Shown here: positions 1 to 5,203 of the stretch, in pieces
Position numbering within the stretch: the stretch's first letter is position 1
Layout of the letters: each line of letters begins with the position of its first letter
Assembly (NCBI GenBank): GCA_902803275.1
Contig: CADCPE010000153.1
Coordinates: 1 to 6,199 of the forward strand
Length of the DNA: 6,199 nt
DNA from: an uncultured Erysipelotrichaceae bacterium
Lineage (GTDB): Bacteria; Bacillota_I; Bacilli_A; Erysipelotrichales; Erysipelotrichaceae
Direction: 5' to 3'
Notes under the pieces: generated by a model
Database searches by the model: none
What the model was told of the DNA's origin: nothing
The model's input: the letters and a program-made list of their open reading frames with translations, nothing else
Program-made: the position numbers and the translations under genes

Positions 1-364
1 AAGAGATGACGCTGTCACACTCAATGACCGTTTCTTCATCTGCTCTAGTGACGATGATCTTTCCATCCTTGACTTCCTTCAGGCCGCTGTTGAGATAGAC
101 ATTGACGCTGTTGAGCGCAAACCATTCTCTCAGGTATGAACTGTTGGCCAGACATACGCCTTTCTGGGCGATCAGGTCATTCTTCATTTCCACGATACTG
201 ACTTTCTTGCCTTGCAGGGCCAGTTCATAGGCGATCTCGCAGCCCGTCAGACCGCCGCCGATGACCGCCACACTGTCGCCGACTTCTGCGCCATTGACTA
301 AAGAAGGAAGGAAAGCCACGCTGGTCGGTGATTGCAGGAATATCGGCAATCTTAGAAGTGTCAT
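1..364 (-). CDS. Partial, inverted NAD(P)H-binding part of a BaiCD/FadH-like flavin oxidoreductase
   Basis: This leftward open frame runs off the left edge. From about position 316 it encodes a Rossmann NAD(P)H-binding subdomain: LVNGAEVGDSVAVIGGGLTG, then CEIAYELALQGKKVSIVEM, and it ends in CDSVIS at the edge. The GGGLTGCE turn followed by a KKVSIVEM strand is typical of the C-terminal half of the enoate reductase / 2,4-dienoyl-CoA reductase family, which reduces activated C=C bonds using FMN, FAD and an Fe-S cluster. The frame opens at an ATG (362-364), but that ATG has no ribosome binding site. The codons before about position 316 are antisense to the rightward tail of the same protein, so this is not a natural N-terminus. 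The piece lacks the TIM-barrel and FAD portions expected upstream. I read it as the middle of a gene whose remaining part faces the other way. Family assignment is confident; whether it is expressed is not. Confidence 0.72.
   Translation of the reverse strand, partial: MTLLRLPIFLQSPTSVAFLPSLVNGAEVGDSVAVIGGGLTGCEIAYELALQGKKVSIVEMKNDLIAQKGVCLANSSYLREWFALNSVNVYLNSGLKEVKDGKIIVTRADEETVIECDSVIS
288..316. repeat. Inferred arm of an inverted repeat at the inversion breakpoint
   Basis: These bases read plausibly as reductase sequence on both strands. Leftwards they give AFLPSLVNGA, leading into the NAD(P)H-binding domain; rightwards they give APLTKEGRK, leading into the C-terminal tail. If both readings are native, the uninverted gene would carry reverse-complementary copies of this stretch on either side of the NAD(P)H domain, which are the arms needed for an inversion. 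Only one copy is in the window. The second is predicted just left of position 1, because the minus-strand reading stops only a few residues short of where the linker to the tail should begin. The arm and its length are inferences from two protein readings, not a repeat seen twice. Confidence 0.4.
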
Positions 365-398
365 CTGGCAGGCTTATGAAGCAGCCATGAAAATATAG
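288..398 (+). pseudogene. C-terminal tail of the same flavin oxidoreductase, on the opposite strand
   Basis: Read rightwards, this stretch encodes APLTKEGRKATLVGDC followed by RNIGNLRSVIWQAYEAAMKI and a TAG stop at 396-398. The VGDC...GNLR..IW.AYEAAMK pattern is the FAD-contacting C-terminal end of BaiCD/FadH-like NADH:flavin oxidoreductases. In the family it follows the NAD(P)H-binding region after only a short linker. Here that region lies directly upstream but on the minus strand. In the rightward frame leading into this tail there are stops at TAG 228-230 and TAG 96-98, so the present arrangement cannot give a full-length reductase. The stop codon overlaps the ribosome binding site of the AcnX large subunit (AGGAG 397-401), so the intact gene would be the first part of a translationally coupled operon. 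The exact left end is uncertain, because codons 288-316 make sense in both directions. Confidence 0.7.
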
Positions 399-408
399 GA
401 GAAAAGCT

Positions 409-1683
409 ATGTTACTGACAAAGCAACAGGAAAGCATATTGAACGGTGAAAAAGGGGAAACACTGGCCAAGGTCATGAAGACTCTGGTTATGTATGGTGA
501 AGCCTTTGATGCCGAAAAAATGGTGGAAGTCACTTCCAGATACAATCACCTGGTCACTTCTTTCGGATTGGGGGTAATGGAACCGGTCTACGAACTGATG
601 GACACTCTTTTAAAGGAAGGAGTCAGATCGGGACAGAAATTCACGGTCGATCCAAGGCCACTCGATCCCAATGTTCCAACGACCCTGCTGCAGGACCTGG
701 TCTTCAAGGTCTTCATGTACAACAAGCAGGAATTCTATGAGGCTCAGTTGAACAAGCTCGGTCTTCTGGAAAAAGATGCCTTCACCTGCACCTGCTATAT
801 GAGTGAAGTAGGCAATGTGCCTAAACAGGGAGAAGTGCTTTCATGGTCGGAATCTTCCGCCGTCGTCTATGCCAACTCGGTACTGGGAGCAAGATGCAAC
901 CGCAACTCCGGCATTATCGATATCATGGGTTCGATCGTCGGATATGTGCCGTATTTCGGACTGCTTACCGATGAAGGAAGAAAAGCCGACTGGATCGTAA
1001 GGATCAACACCACCAGAAAACCGGAAGCCCAGCTTTTAGGCAGCGCCATCGGCATGAAAGTCATGGAAGATGTTCCTTATGTAATAGGACTGGACAAATG
1101 GATCGGTGATGAACTTAATGATGAAGCCTGTACCTATCTCAAGGACTTTGGAGCTGCTACGGCTTCAAACGGTGCGGTAGGACTCTATCATATCGACAAC
1201 CTGACCCCGGAAGCCAGGGAGCAGGGTATGAGCCTTGTAAAGGAAAATGCCAGAGAATATGTCATCGATGATGAAGAGCTGCAAAGAGTGTATGATTCCT
1301 ATCCGGTAATCTGGAAAGACAGAAACGCCAAGCCGAAGCTGTGCTTCATGGGCTGTCCGCACATGTCCTTGCAGCAGCTGAAGGATTGGACCGACACGAT
1401 CGAAGAGAATCTCAGGAAATACGGCAACCGCAAAGTGCTGATCCCGACTGTCTTCACCGCTGCTCCGGCTGTCATCGCCAGGTTCAAGGAAACGGATTAC
1501 TATCCGCGCCTGCAGAAGGCCGGTATCATCCTTTCCTATATCTGCCCGCTGATGTTCATGAATAATCCGCTGTGCTCCAAGATGCCTGTCATCACTTCAA
1601 GCAACAAGCTCAGGACCTACACGACATCGAGATTCTATACCGATGATGAGATAGTCCTGCAGCTGTGCAAAGGAGGTCTTTAA
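409..1683 (+). CDS. Aconitase X large (catalytic) subunit, substrate unknown
   Basis: This 424-residue protein matches the aconitase X catalytic domain (formerly DUF521). These are Fe-dependent hydro-lyases; characterised members act on cis-3-hydroxy-L-proline (bacteria) or mevalonate 5-phosphate (archaea). Visible landmarks are FTCTCYMSEVGNVP (125-138), WSESSAVVYANSVLGARCNR (146-165), VGYVPYFGLLTDEGRKA (177-193), FMGCPHMS (313-320) and SYICPLM (376-382). C163, C316 in the GCPH motif, and C379 are the likely iron-cluster cysteines, inferred from motif position. The start is ATG 409, with AGGAG at 397-401 and a 7-base spacer overlapping the stop of the reductase tail. The stop is followed after one base by the small subunit start, so the two subunits should be made together as a heterodimer. 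The length is normal for a separate large subunit. The substrate cannot be read from the sequence; the flavin reductase upstream suggests dehydration followed by reduction. Confidence 0.93.
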   Translation: MLLTKQQESILNGEKGETLAKVMKTLVMYGEAFDAEKMVEVTSRYNHLVTSFGLGVMEPVYELMDTLLKEGVRSGQKFTVDPRPLDPNVPTTLLQDLVFKVFMYNKQEFYEAQLNKLGLLEKDAFTCTCYMSEVGNVPKQGEVLSWSESSAVVYANSVLGARCNRNSGIIDIMGSIVGYVPYFGLLTDEGRKADWIVRINTTRKPEAQLLGSAIGMKVMEDVPYVIGLDKWIGDELNDEACTYLKDFGAATASNGAVGLYHIDNLTPEAREQGMSLVKENAREYVIDDEELQRVYDSYPVIWKDRNAKPKLCFMGCPHMSLQQLKDWTDTIEENLRKYGNRKVLIPTVFTAAPAVIARFKETDYYPRLQKAGIILSYICPLMFMNNPLCSKMPVITSSNKLRTYTTSRFYTDDEIVLQLCKGGL

Positions 1684-1684
1684 A

Positions 1685-2125
1685 ATGAAGCAGTTCAAAG
1701 GAAGAATAGTTACGCCAGGTACCTGCAAAGCGCAAGCGGTAGTCACGCATGGCGGTTTCAATACGCTGGCTTCCTTGCAGAAAGCGCTGCAGTTTGGCGA
1801 CAAAAGCGCCAAAGTATCCGATCAGAACAATCCTGATCTTTACGGCAAGCCTATTGCCGGCAAGGCTCTTTGTCTGCCGCAGACGATCGGTTCCACGACC
1901 GGAGGTCTGGTACTTTTCTGCGCATGTCAGATGAAGAGGAATCCGGCCTGCATGCTGTTTGCCAACAGGATCGATTCTCTGGCCTGTGCCGGCAGCGTAC
2001 TGGCCAGTGTATGGTCAGACACCAGGATGCCGGTCATAGATGAGCTGGGTCAGGAATTCCTGGATTTCGTCAAAGACGGCAATATGATAACCGTTCTGGA
2101 GGCCGGTACGGTTAATGTTGAGTAG
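1685..2125 (+). CDS. Aconitase X small (swivel) subunit
   Basis: This 146-residue partner of the preceding gene matches the AcnX swivel domain (formerly DUF126), which closes over the active site of the large subunit. The segment KPIAGKALCLPQTIGSTTGG (residues 55-74) corresponds to the family's LAGK.LV.P.GRGSS.G motif, and S70 would be the conserved active-site serine. The usual glycine-arginine pair before GS is replaced by TI. The N-terminal SFWGGVDP-like segment of better-known members is replaced by THGGFNTLASLQKALQFGDK (21-40), so this looks like a divergent subgroup that may have a different substrate. The ribosome binding site AAAGGAGG (1669-1676) lies inside the end of the large-subunit gene with an 8-base spacer, and only one base separates stop and start. 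The hairpin just after the stop ends the operon. Family confidence is high; the reaction is not determined. Confidence 0.9.
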   Translation: MKQFKGRIVTPGTCKAQAVVTHGGFNTLASLQKALQFGDKSAKVSDQNNPDLYGKPIAGKALCLPQTIGSTTGGLVLFCACQMKRNPACMLFANRIDSLACAGSVLASVWSDTRMPVIDELGQEFLDFVKDGNMITVLEAGTVNVE

Positions 2126-2127
2126 AT

Positions 2128-2158
2128 AAAACACTGTATTCAATACAGCGTTTTGTTT
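2128..2158 (+). terminator. Terminator of the AcnX operon
   Basis: The arms CTGTA (2134-2138) and TACAG (2144-2148) pair around a TTCAA loop. After one A-C mismatch the stem extends through AAAAC (2128-2132) with GTTTT (2150-2154), and GTTT follows. It starts two bases after the small-subunit stop. The stem is AT-rich, so it is of moderate strength. Confidence 0.65.
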
Positions 2159-2208
2159 GCGGATAAAGAGGATTTTTCTCATGACTGACCGATAGATGCT
2201 TTCCTTAT

Positions 2209-2237
2209 TTGGCAATTTGATCCCATCCGCATATACT
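2209..2237 (+). promoter_or_regulatory. Sigma-A-like promoter for the diguanylate cyclase gene
   Basis: TTGGCA (2209-2214) and TATACT (2232-2237) are separated by 17 bases, each matching five of six consensus positions. This predicts a start near 2244 and a leader of about 70 bases before the ATG at 2313. The leader shows no convincing riboswitch fold. With the terminator upstream and no nearby gene on either side, it makes the cyclase an independent unit. Confidence 0.6.
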
Positions 2238-2312
2238 TATAGATATATGGTGATGCCCATGGCGGTCTCTCAACTGTATGATCGCAGACAGACCTGATCT
2301 AAAGGAGTATAG

Positions 2313-3383
2313 ATGATTAAAGAATACGTATTATATAACTGGTCATTGATCCTCATCCTGCTTGGTTTTGCAGTCTCTTTGAAAGAGACGGTCTTTCTGG
2401 ACAGGACCACGATCATACGCTACTATATCCTGATCGGTGCCATCTTCCTTCTATCCATAGTCGTCTATGAGGAGTTTTATCTGGCTGAACTGGGCGGTTA
2501 CAGAACTATCCGGCTGATCCTGATGGGGATCAGATACAGCGCGACGCCTTTTATTATTGCGCTGGTCATTTACGCTCTGGCAAAGAAGCTGCGCTGGTTC
2601 GTCTTCATTCCGGCGATGATCCTTGGTCTGATCAATGCCGTTTCTGTCTTTAACGGTCTTGTCTTCAGTATCGGAAAAAACGGCGTGCTCATCCGCGGAC
2701 CGCTGGGATATCTTCCCTATGCGGTTGTCGGTCTTTACTGCATCTTTCTGATCTATATCCTGATCGCCCGCAGCAATAAGCAGGTCGTGGAGATGATACC
2801 GATCGCTTTTCTGGGATTTGCCTTTGGCTCCGGACTGCTTCTGCCGTTTATCTATGGCAAAGACTATTCCCAGATCTTCTGTTCGACCATCGCGATCGCA
2901 CTTTATGTCTACTACGTGTTCTCGATTCTGCAGCTGACCAAGAAAGACGCCCTGACCGGTCTATTAAACCGCCAGGCATATTATGCCGACATTGAAAACA
3001 ATCCCGAAAGCATCACGGCTCTGATCTCCCTTGACATGAACGGCTTGAAAGCGCTCAATGACAGTTACGGTCATATGGCAGGGGATGAAGGGCTCATCAC
3101 GCTGGCGGTCTGCCTTAAACGTGCCTTGAAAAACAGGCACATGTGCTACAGGGTCGGCGGAGATGAATTCGTCATCATCTGCCGCAGGACTTCCAAGGAA
3201 GAACTGTCTCAGCTTGTGGAGAACATCAGGAAAAGTATCTCTGAAACAAAGTACAGCTGTTCGATAGGCTGCAGCCATATCGATGATGGTGCCGGTTCCA
3301 TCGATGCCCTGCTTCAGGATTCGGATGAAAAGATGTACAGGGAAAAAGCCGCTTATTACAGGGACAGCAGACAAAGCAGCTGA
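2313..3383 (+). CDS. Membrane-bound GGDEF diguanylate cyclase
   Basis: This 356-residue protein would synthesise cyclic di-GMP from two GTP at the inner face of the membrane. Residues 1-208 contain about seven hydrophobic helices (roughly 8-24, 33-52, 67-90, 94-118, 132-152, 161-182, 186-208) with short loops, resembling a seven-helix sensor, though I do not recognise the exact input domain. The cyclase domain begins at DALTGLLNR (212-220), continues through DMNGLKALNDSYGHMAGDEG (241-260), and has an intact GGDEF at 282-286, so it should be active. The position of the usual product-inhibition RxxD motif, five residues before GGDEF, reads KNRH, so feedback inhibition at that site is not expected. 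The start is supported by AAAGGAG (2301-2307) with a 5-base spacer. There is no EAL or HD-GYP partner in the window. The signal sensed is unknown. Confidence 0.93.
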   Translation: MIKEYVLYNWSLILILLGFAVSLKETVFLDRTTIIRYYILIGAIFLLSIVVYEEFYLAELGGYRTIRLILMGIRYSATPFIIALVIYALAKKLRWFVFIPAMILGLINAVSVFNGLVFSIGKNGVLIRGPLGYLPYAVVGLYCIFLIYILIARSNKQVVEMIPIAFLGFAFGSGLLLPFIYGKDYSQIFCSTIAIALYVYYVFSILQLTKKDALTGLLNRQAYYADIENNPESITALISLDMNGLKALNDSYGHMAGDEGLITLAVCLKRALKNRHMCYRVGGDEFVIICRRTSKEELSQLVENIRKSISETKYSCSIGCSHIDDGAGSIDALLQDSDEKMYREKAAYYRDSRQSS

Positions 3384-3410
3384 TCTGCAGATAGCAGCGA
3401 AAATAAAAAG

Positions 3411-3441
3411 GGATTTGTATACGGCAAATGTATACAAATCC
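3411..3441. repeat. Perfect 12-bp inverted repeat, possible operator or leftward terminator
   Basis: GGATTTGTATAC (3411-3422) is followed by a 7-base loop GGCAAAT and its exact reverse complement GTATACAAATCC (3430-3441). Read rightwards, no T-run follows, so it is not a standard terminator for the cyclase gene. Read leftwards, it is followed by CTTTTTATTTT (3410-3400), which looks like a terminator tail, but no leftward gene needs one. The symmetry and central GTATAC also fit a binding site for a dimeric regulator. Confidence 0.6.
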
Positions 3442-3568
3442 AAGGAGAACAACTAGGCTCTTTCGAGCATAGAAGATTCTAAACTGTTCTACAACCTTAT
3501 TATAAAATAATTAGTTCAATAATACCAACTAATCAGAATAAAAAATTGCGCAGATTTATTGAAATATG

Positions 3569-3600
3569 TTGACAAAGTAGGACACATATGAGACTATATT
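3569..3600 (+). promoter_or_regulatory. Possible promoter upstream of the PC4-like gene
   Basis: A perfect -35 hexamer TTGACA (3569-3574) is followed by TATATT (3595-3600, five of six matches), but the 20-base gap is longer than the preferred 17. At 17 bases the hexamer is only GACTAT. If used, transcription would start at about 3607, inside the terminator stem just downstream. It is therefore a weak call as a promoter for the gene at 3672. Confidence 0.3.
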
Positions 3601-3604
3601 ATTG

Positions 3605-3630
3605 CCCGAGCAGAAAAGCACGGGTTTTTT
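3605..3630 (+). terminator. Rho-independent terminator before the PC4-like gene
   Basis: CCCG (3605-3608) and GC (3610-3611) pair with GC (3618-3619) and CGGG (3621-3624), with one A-A mismatch and an AGAAAA loop, followed by six T (3625-3630) and more AT. This is a clear terminator shape. It could end the cyclase transcript or a small RNA, or act as an attenuator in the leader of the gene at 3672. No alternative pairing partner for the CCCG/CGGG arms was seen nearby, so attenuation is not supported. Confidence 0.65.
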
Positions 3631-3671
3631 ATATTTGAACAATATTGTAATAACTAAGGAGAAAAACGGAA

Positions 3672-3905
3672 ATGGCAGAATTCAAATACGAGATCAATCA
3701 GAAGATCGCAGTACTGAGCGAAAACGGAGACTATACCTGTGAGGCCAATGTCATCTCATACGGCGAGAACGGCAGACCTAAACTTGATATCCGCAAATGG
3801 AACCGCGCTGAAAACAAGATGCAGAAGGGCATAACCCTGAACAAGCAGGAAGCACTGGCTCTGTTTGAAGCACTGAAGGAATTTGATTTCGAAGCTCTTG
3901 ATTAA
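3672..3905 (+). CDS. PC4/YdbC-family single-stranded nucleic-acid-binding protein
   Basis: This 77-residue protein matches the bacterial branch of the PC4 (p15 transcriptional coactivator) family, exemplified by YdbC of Lactococcus, which binds single-stranded DNA as a dimer. The pattern is typical: FKYEINQKIAVLSENGDYT (4-22), NVISYGENGRPKLDIRKWN (26-44), then KGITLNKQEALALFEAL (52-68), that is, a curved beta sheet followed by one helix. The W43 and PKLDIRKW strand is the most recognisable part. The length is normal for the family. The ribosome binding site is AAGGAG (3656-3661) with a 10-base spacer. The last codons and the TAA stop lie inside the terminator stem. Cellular role is uncertain: a general single-stranded DNA or RNA chaperone affecting transcription or replication is inferred from the family. 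No neighbour clarifies the job. Confidence 0.88.
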   Translation: MAEFKYEINQKIAVLSENGDYTCEANVISYGENGRPKLDIRKWNRAENKMQKGITLNKQEALALFEALKEFDFEALD

Positions 3906-3915
3906 AGAGCTTTTT
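3892..3915 (+). terminator. Terminator overlapping the stop codon of the PC4-like gene
   Basis: AAGCTCTT (3892-3899) and AAGAGCTT (3905-3912) form a perfect 8-bp stem with a GATTA loop, and the T-run is 3911-3915. The stem includes the last two sense codons and the TAA stop (3903-3905), so ribosomes finishing the gene would cover it. The coupling is geometric; its regulatory effect is not shown. Confidence 0.75.
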
Positions 3916-3924
3916 AGATATAGT
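3898..3924 (+). promoter_or_regulatory. Possible promoter for the acetyltransferase, giving a near-leaderless mRNA
   Basis: TTGATT (3898-3903) and TATAGT (3919-3924) are 15 bases apart, shorter than ideal, and each matches four or five consensus positions. Transcription would start at about 3931, a few bases before the ATG at 3935. The -35 box lies within the terminator of the preceding gene. This is a tentative call, made because the acetyltransferase has no ribosome binding site and no other room for a promoter. Confidence 0.25.
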
Positions 3925-3934
3925 GTCATCAATC

Positions 3935-4378
3935 ATGAAGAAACAGAGAATAATAGATGAAGATCTGAAACTCATACCGTACTATCAGAACGATATCGCT
4001 TTAAACTGGTATCAGGATAAGCAGCTGGTCAGACAGGTCGATGATGTAGATGAAGTCTATTCTTTGGAAAAGCTCAATGCCATGTACGAATATCTTGATG
4101 GACATGGCGATTGTTTCTATATCTGCTATAAGGGCGATCTTATCGGTGATGTATCTCTGTATGACAAAGACAAGATCGCAATCGTCATCTGCAGGGAATA
4201 CCAGAATATGCATATAGGAAGAAAGTGTGTCAGGGAAATGATCAGGCTGGCTGAAGAAAAGGGTCTAAGGCAGGTCAAGGCTCATATCTATCCGTTCAAT
4301 CATCAGAGTCAGAAGATGTTTCTTTCACTGGGTTTCATTGAAGAAGAAAAGCAGCTTTACGTCTACAGGATCAGATAG
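3935..4378 (+). CDS. GNAT-family N-acetyltransferase, substrate unknown
   Basis: This 147-residue protein has the GNAT fold, which transfers an acetyl group from acetyl-CoA to an amine. An N-terminal part with aromatic and acidic residues (1-60) is followed by strands FYICYKGDLIGDVSLYDKDK (61-80), motif A IAIVICREYQNMHIGRKCVR (81-100), and motif B AHIYPFNHQSQKMFLSLGF (116-134). The acetyl-CoA loop reads QNMHIG where the common form is (Q/R)xxGxG, so the first glycine is a histidine. The overall look is closest to RimJ/RimL-like enzymes, but the substrate could be a protein N-terminus, an antibiotic or a small amine. I chose ATG 3935; an in-frame GTG at 3923 would add four residues, but neither start has a Shine-Dalgarno sequence. 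It is followed after 12 bases by the PHP phosphatase gene, with which it is probably co-transcribed. Confidence 0.85.
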   Translation: MKKQRIIDEDLKLIPYYQNDIALNWYQDKQLVRQVDDVDEVYSLEKLNAMYEYLDGHGDCFYICYKGDLIGDVSLYDKDKIAIVICREYQNMHIGRKCVREMIRLAEEKGLRQVKAHIYPFNHQSQKMFLSLGFIEEEKQLYVYRIR

Positions 4379-4390
4379 AAAGGAAGGGCT

Positions 4391-5104
4391 ATGAAAAGAA
4401 TTATTGCGGACATCCATACACATACGCTGGTAAGCGGACATGCCTACGGCACGATCAGGGAGATGGCTCAGGCGGCATCCGAAAAGGGCCTTGAAATATT
4501 GGGCATAACCGAGCACGCCCCGGGGATACCCGGAACCGTCGATCCTTTCTATTACCTGAACCTCAAGGCGATCCCGGAAGAGCTCTATGGCGTAAGGATC
4601 ATCAACGGCTGCGAGATAAACGTCCTCAACGACGGCAGTCTTTCACTTGAGGAAAAATACATTGAAAGACTCGATTATGCGATAGCCGGCATCCATACGC
4701 TGTGCTATGAAGATGAGGGAAGAGAAAAGAACACCTTGAATGTCATCTCCTGCATGAAACATCCGAAAGTTAAGCTGATATCCCATCCTGATGATGATCA
4801 CACGCCGCTTGACTATGAGATGCTGGTAAAAGCAGCCAGGCAGACAGCGACAGCTCTGGAAGTAAACAGCAGTTCTCTTAGGAAGAAACAGTTCAGGATC
4901 AACTGTGTGGAAAACTACAGGAAGATGCTGAAGCTGTGCAGGGAATATGCGGTATCGATAGTCGTCAGTTCCGATGCCCATGACCCAAGCCAGGTCGCAG
5001 ATCTCCTTGACGCGGAAAAACTGATCGAAGATTGCGGGTTTGACGAAGAACTCATTCTCAACAACGACAAGGAAAAACTCTTTGCCTTCCTTTTCGGCGA
5101 ATGA
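4391..5104 (+). CDS. PHP-domain metal-dependent phosphatase, YcdX-like
   Basis: This 237-residue protein is a PHP-domain hydrolase that cleaves phosphate esters with a trinuclear metal site inside a distorted TIM barrel. All expected ligands are visible: D7, H9 and H11 in ADIHTHT, H17 in SGHAYG, H42 in TEHAP, E75 in GCEIN, H102 in GIHT, H132 in SHPDDD, and D195 and H197 in SSDAH. Their spacing closely resembles E. coli YcdX (H7, H9, H15, H40, E73, H101, H131, D192, H194), which fits this subgroup better than the DNA polymerase or long histidinol-phosphatase branches. The length matches single-domain YcdX proteins. The natural substrate is not known; histidinol phosphate is a weaker option, as no histidine gene is nearby. 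The start is supported by AAAGGA (4379-4384) with a 6-base spacer. It is the second gene of a unit with the acetyltransferase and ends at a bidirectional terminator. Confidence 0.9.
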   Translation: MKRIIADIHTHTLVSGHAYGTIREMAQAASEKGLEILGITEHAPGIPGTVDPFYYLNLKAIPEELYGVRIINGCEINVLNDGSLSLEEKYIERLDYAIAGIHTLCYEDEGREKNTLNVISCMKHPKVKLISHPDDDHTPLDYEMLVKAARQTATALEVNSSSLRKKQFRINCVENYRKMLKLCREYAVSIVVSSDAHDPSQVADLLDAEKLIEDCGFDEELILNNDKEKLFAFLFGE

Positions 5105-5138
5105 AACAATAACGATGATAGTATCGGTCCGGGAAAAT

Positions 5139-5173
5139 AAAACTTTGTGCTGAGGGAGCAGTCACAAAGTTTT
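5139..5173. terminator. Bidirectional terminator between converging genes
   Basis: AAAACTTTGTG (5139-5149) is exactly complementary to CACAAAGTTTT (5163-5173). The stem continues as CTG (5150-5152) with CAG (5159-5161) past one bulged T, closing on AGGGAG. It is flanked by A-rich and T-rich ends on both strands, so it can end the PHP gene from the left and the SH3 gene from the right. An outer pair AGTATCG (5120-5126) and CGATACT (5192-5198) could lengthen the structure. Confidence 0.8.
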
Positions 5174-5203
5174 AGCATCTTCATCTTTTCACGATACTGT
5201 GAT

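Larger units (their letters stand above)
3384..3671. other. AT-rich intergenic region with several structured elements
   Basis: This 288-base gap between the cyclase and the PC4-like gene has no convincing protein gene. It contains a perfect 12-bp inverted repeat (3411-3441), a short GCTC/GAGC hairpin (3457-3468), an AT-rich 7-bp inverted repeat ATTAGTT/AACTAAT (3510-3516 and 3527-3533), a TTGACA box (3569-3574) and a rho-independent terminator (3605-3630). A 16-codon frame beginning ATGAGACTA (3588-3638) overlaps the terminator and has an AGGA five bases upstream; it is too short to call. The density of symmetric elements suggests regulation of the downstream gene or a small RNA ending at the terminator. 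Confidence 0.5.

Noticed and set aside
362..364. ATG as a genuine start for the leftward reductase piece
   Set aside because: It has no ribosome binding site, and the first codons are antisense to the C-terminal tail. It looks like an accident of the inversion.
225..545. 106-codon leftward open frame across the reductase tail and AcnX start
   Set aside because: It is antisense to two recognisable coding stretches and out of frame with the NAD(P)H-binding domain; it shows no family features.
2159..2312. Riboswitch (for example c-di-GMP type) ahead of the diguanylate cyclase
   Set aside because: No conserved aptamer core or terminator alternative is visible; only a promoter and ribosome site are supported.
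2964..3452. 162-codon leftward open frame opposite the GGDEF domain
   Set aside because: It is a shadow of a clearly conserved cyclase domain, with no recognisable motifs.
4643..4981. 112-codon leftward open frame inside the PHP gene
   Set aside because: It is antisense to conserved metal-binding motifs and has no features of its own.
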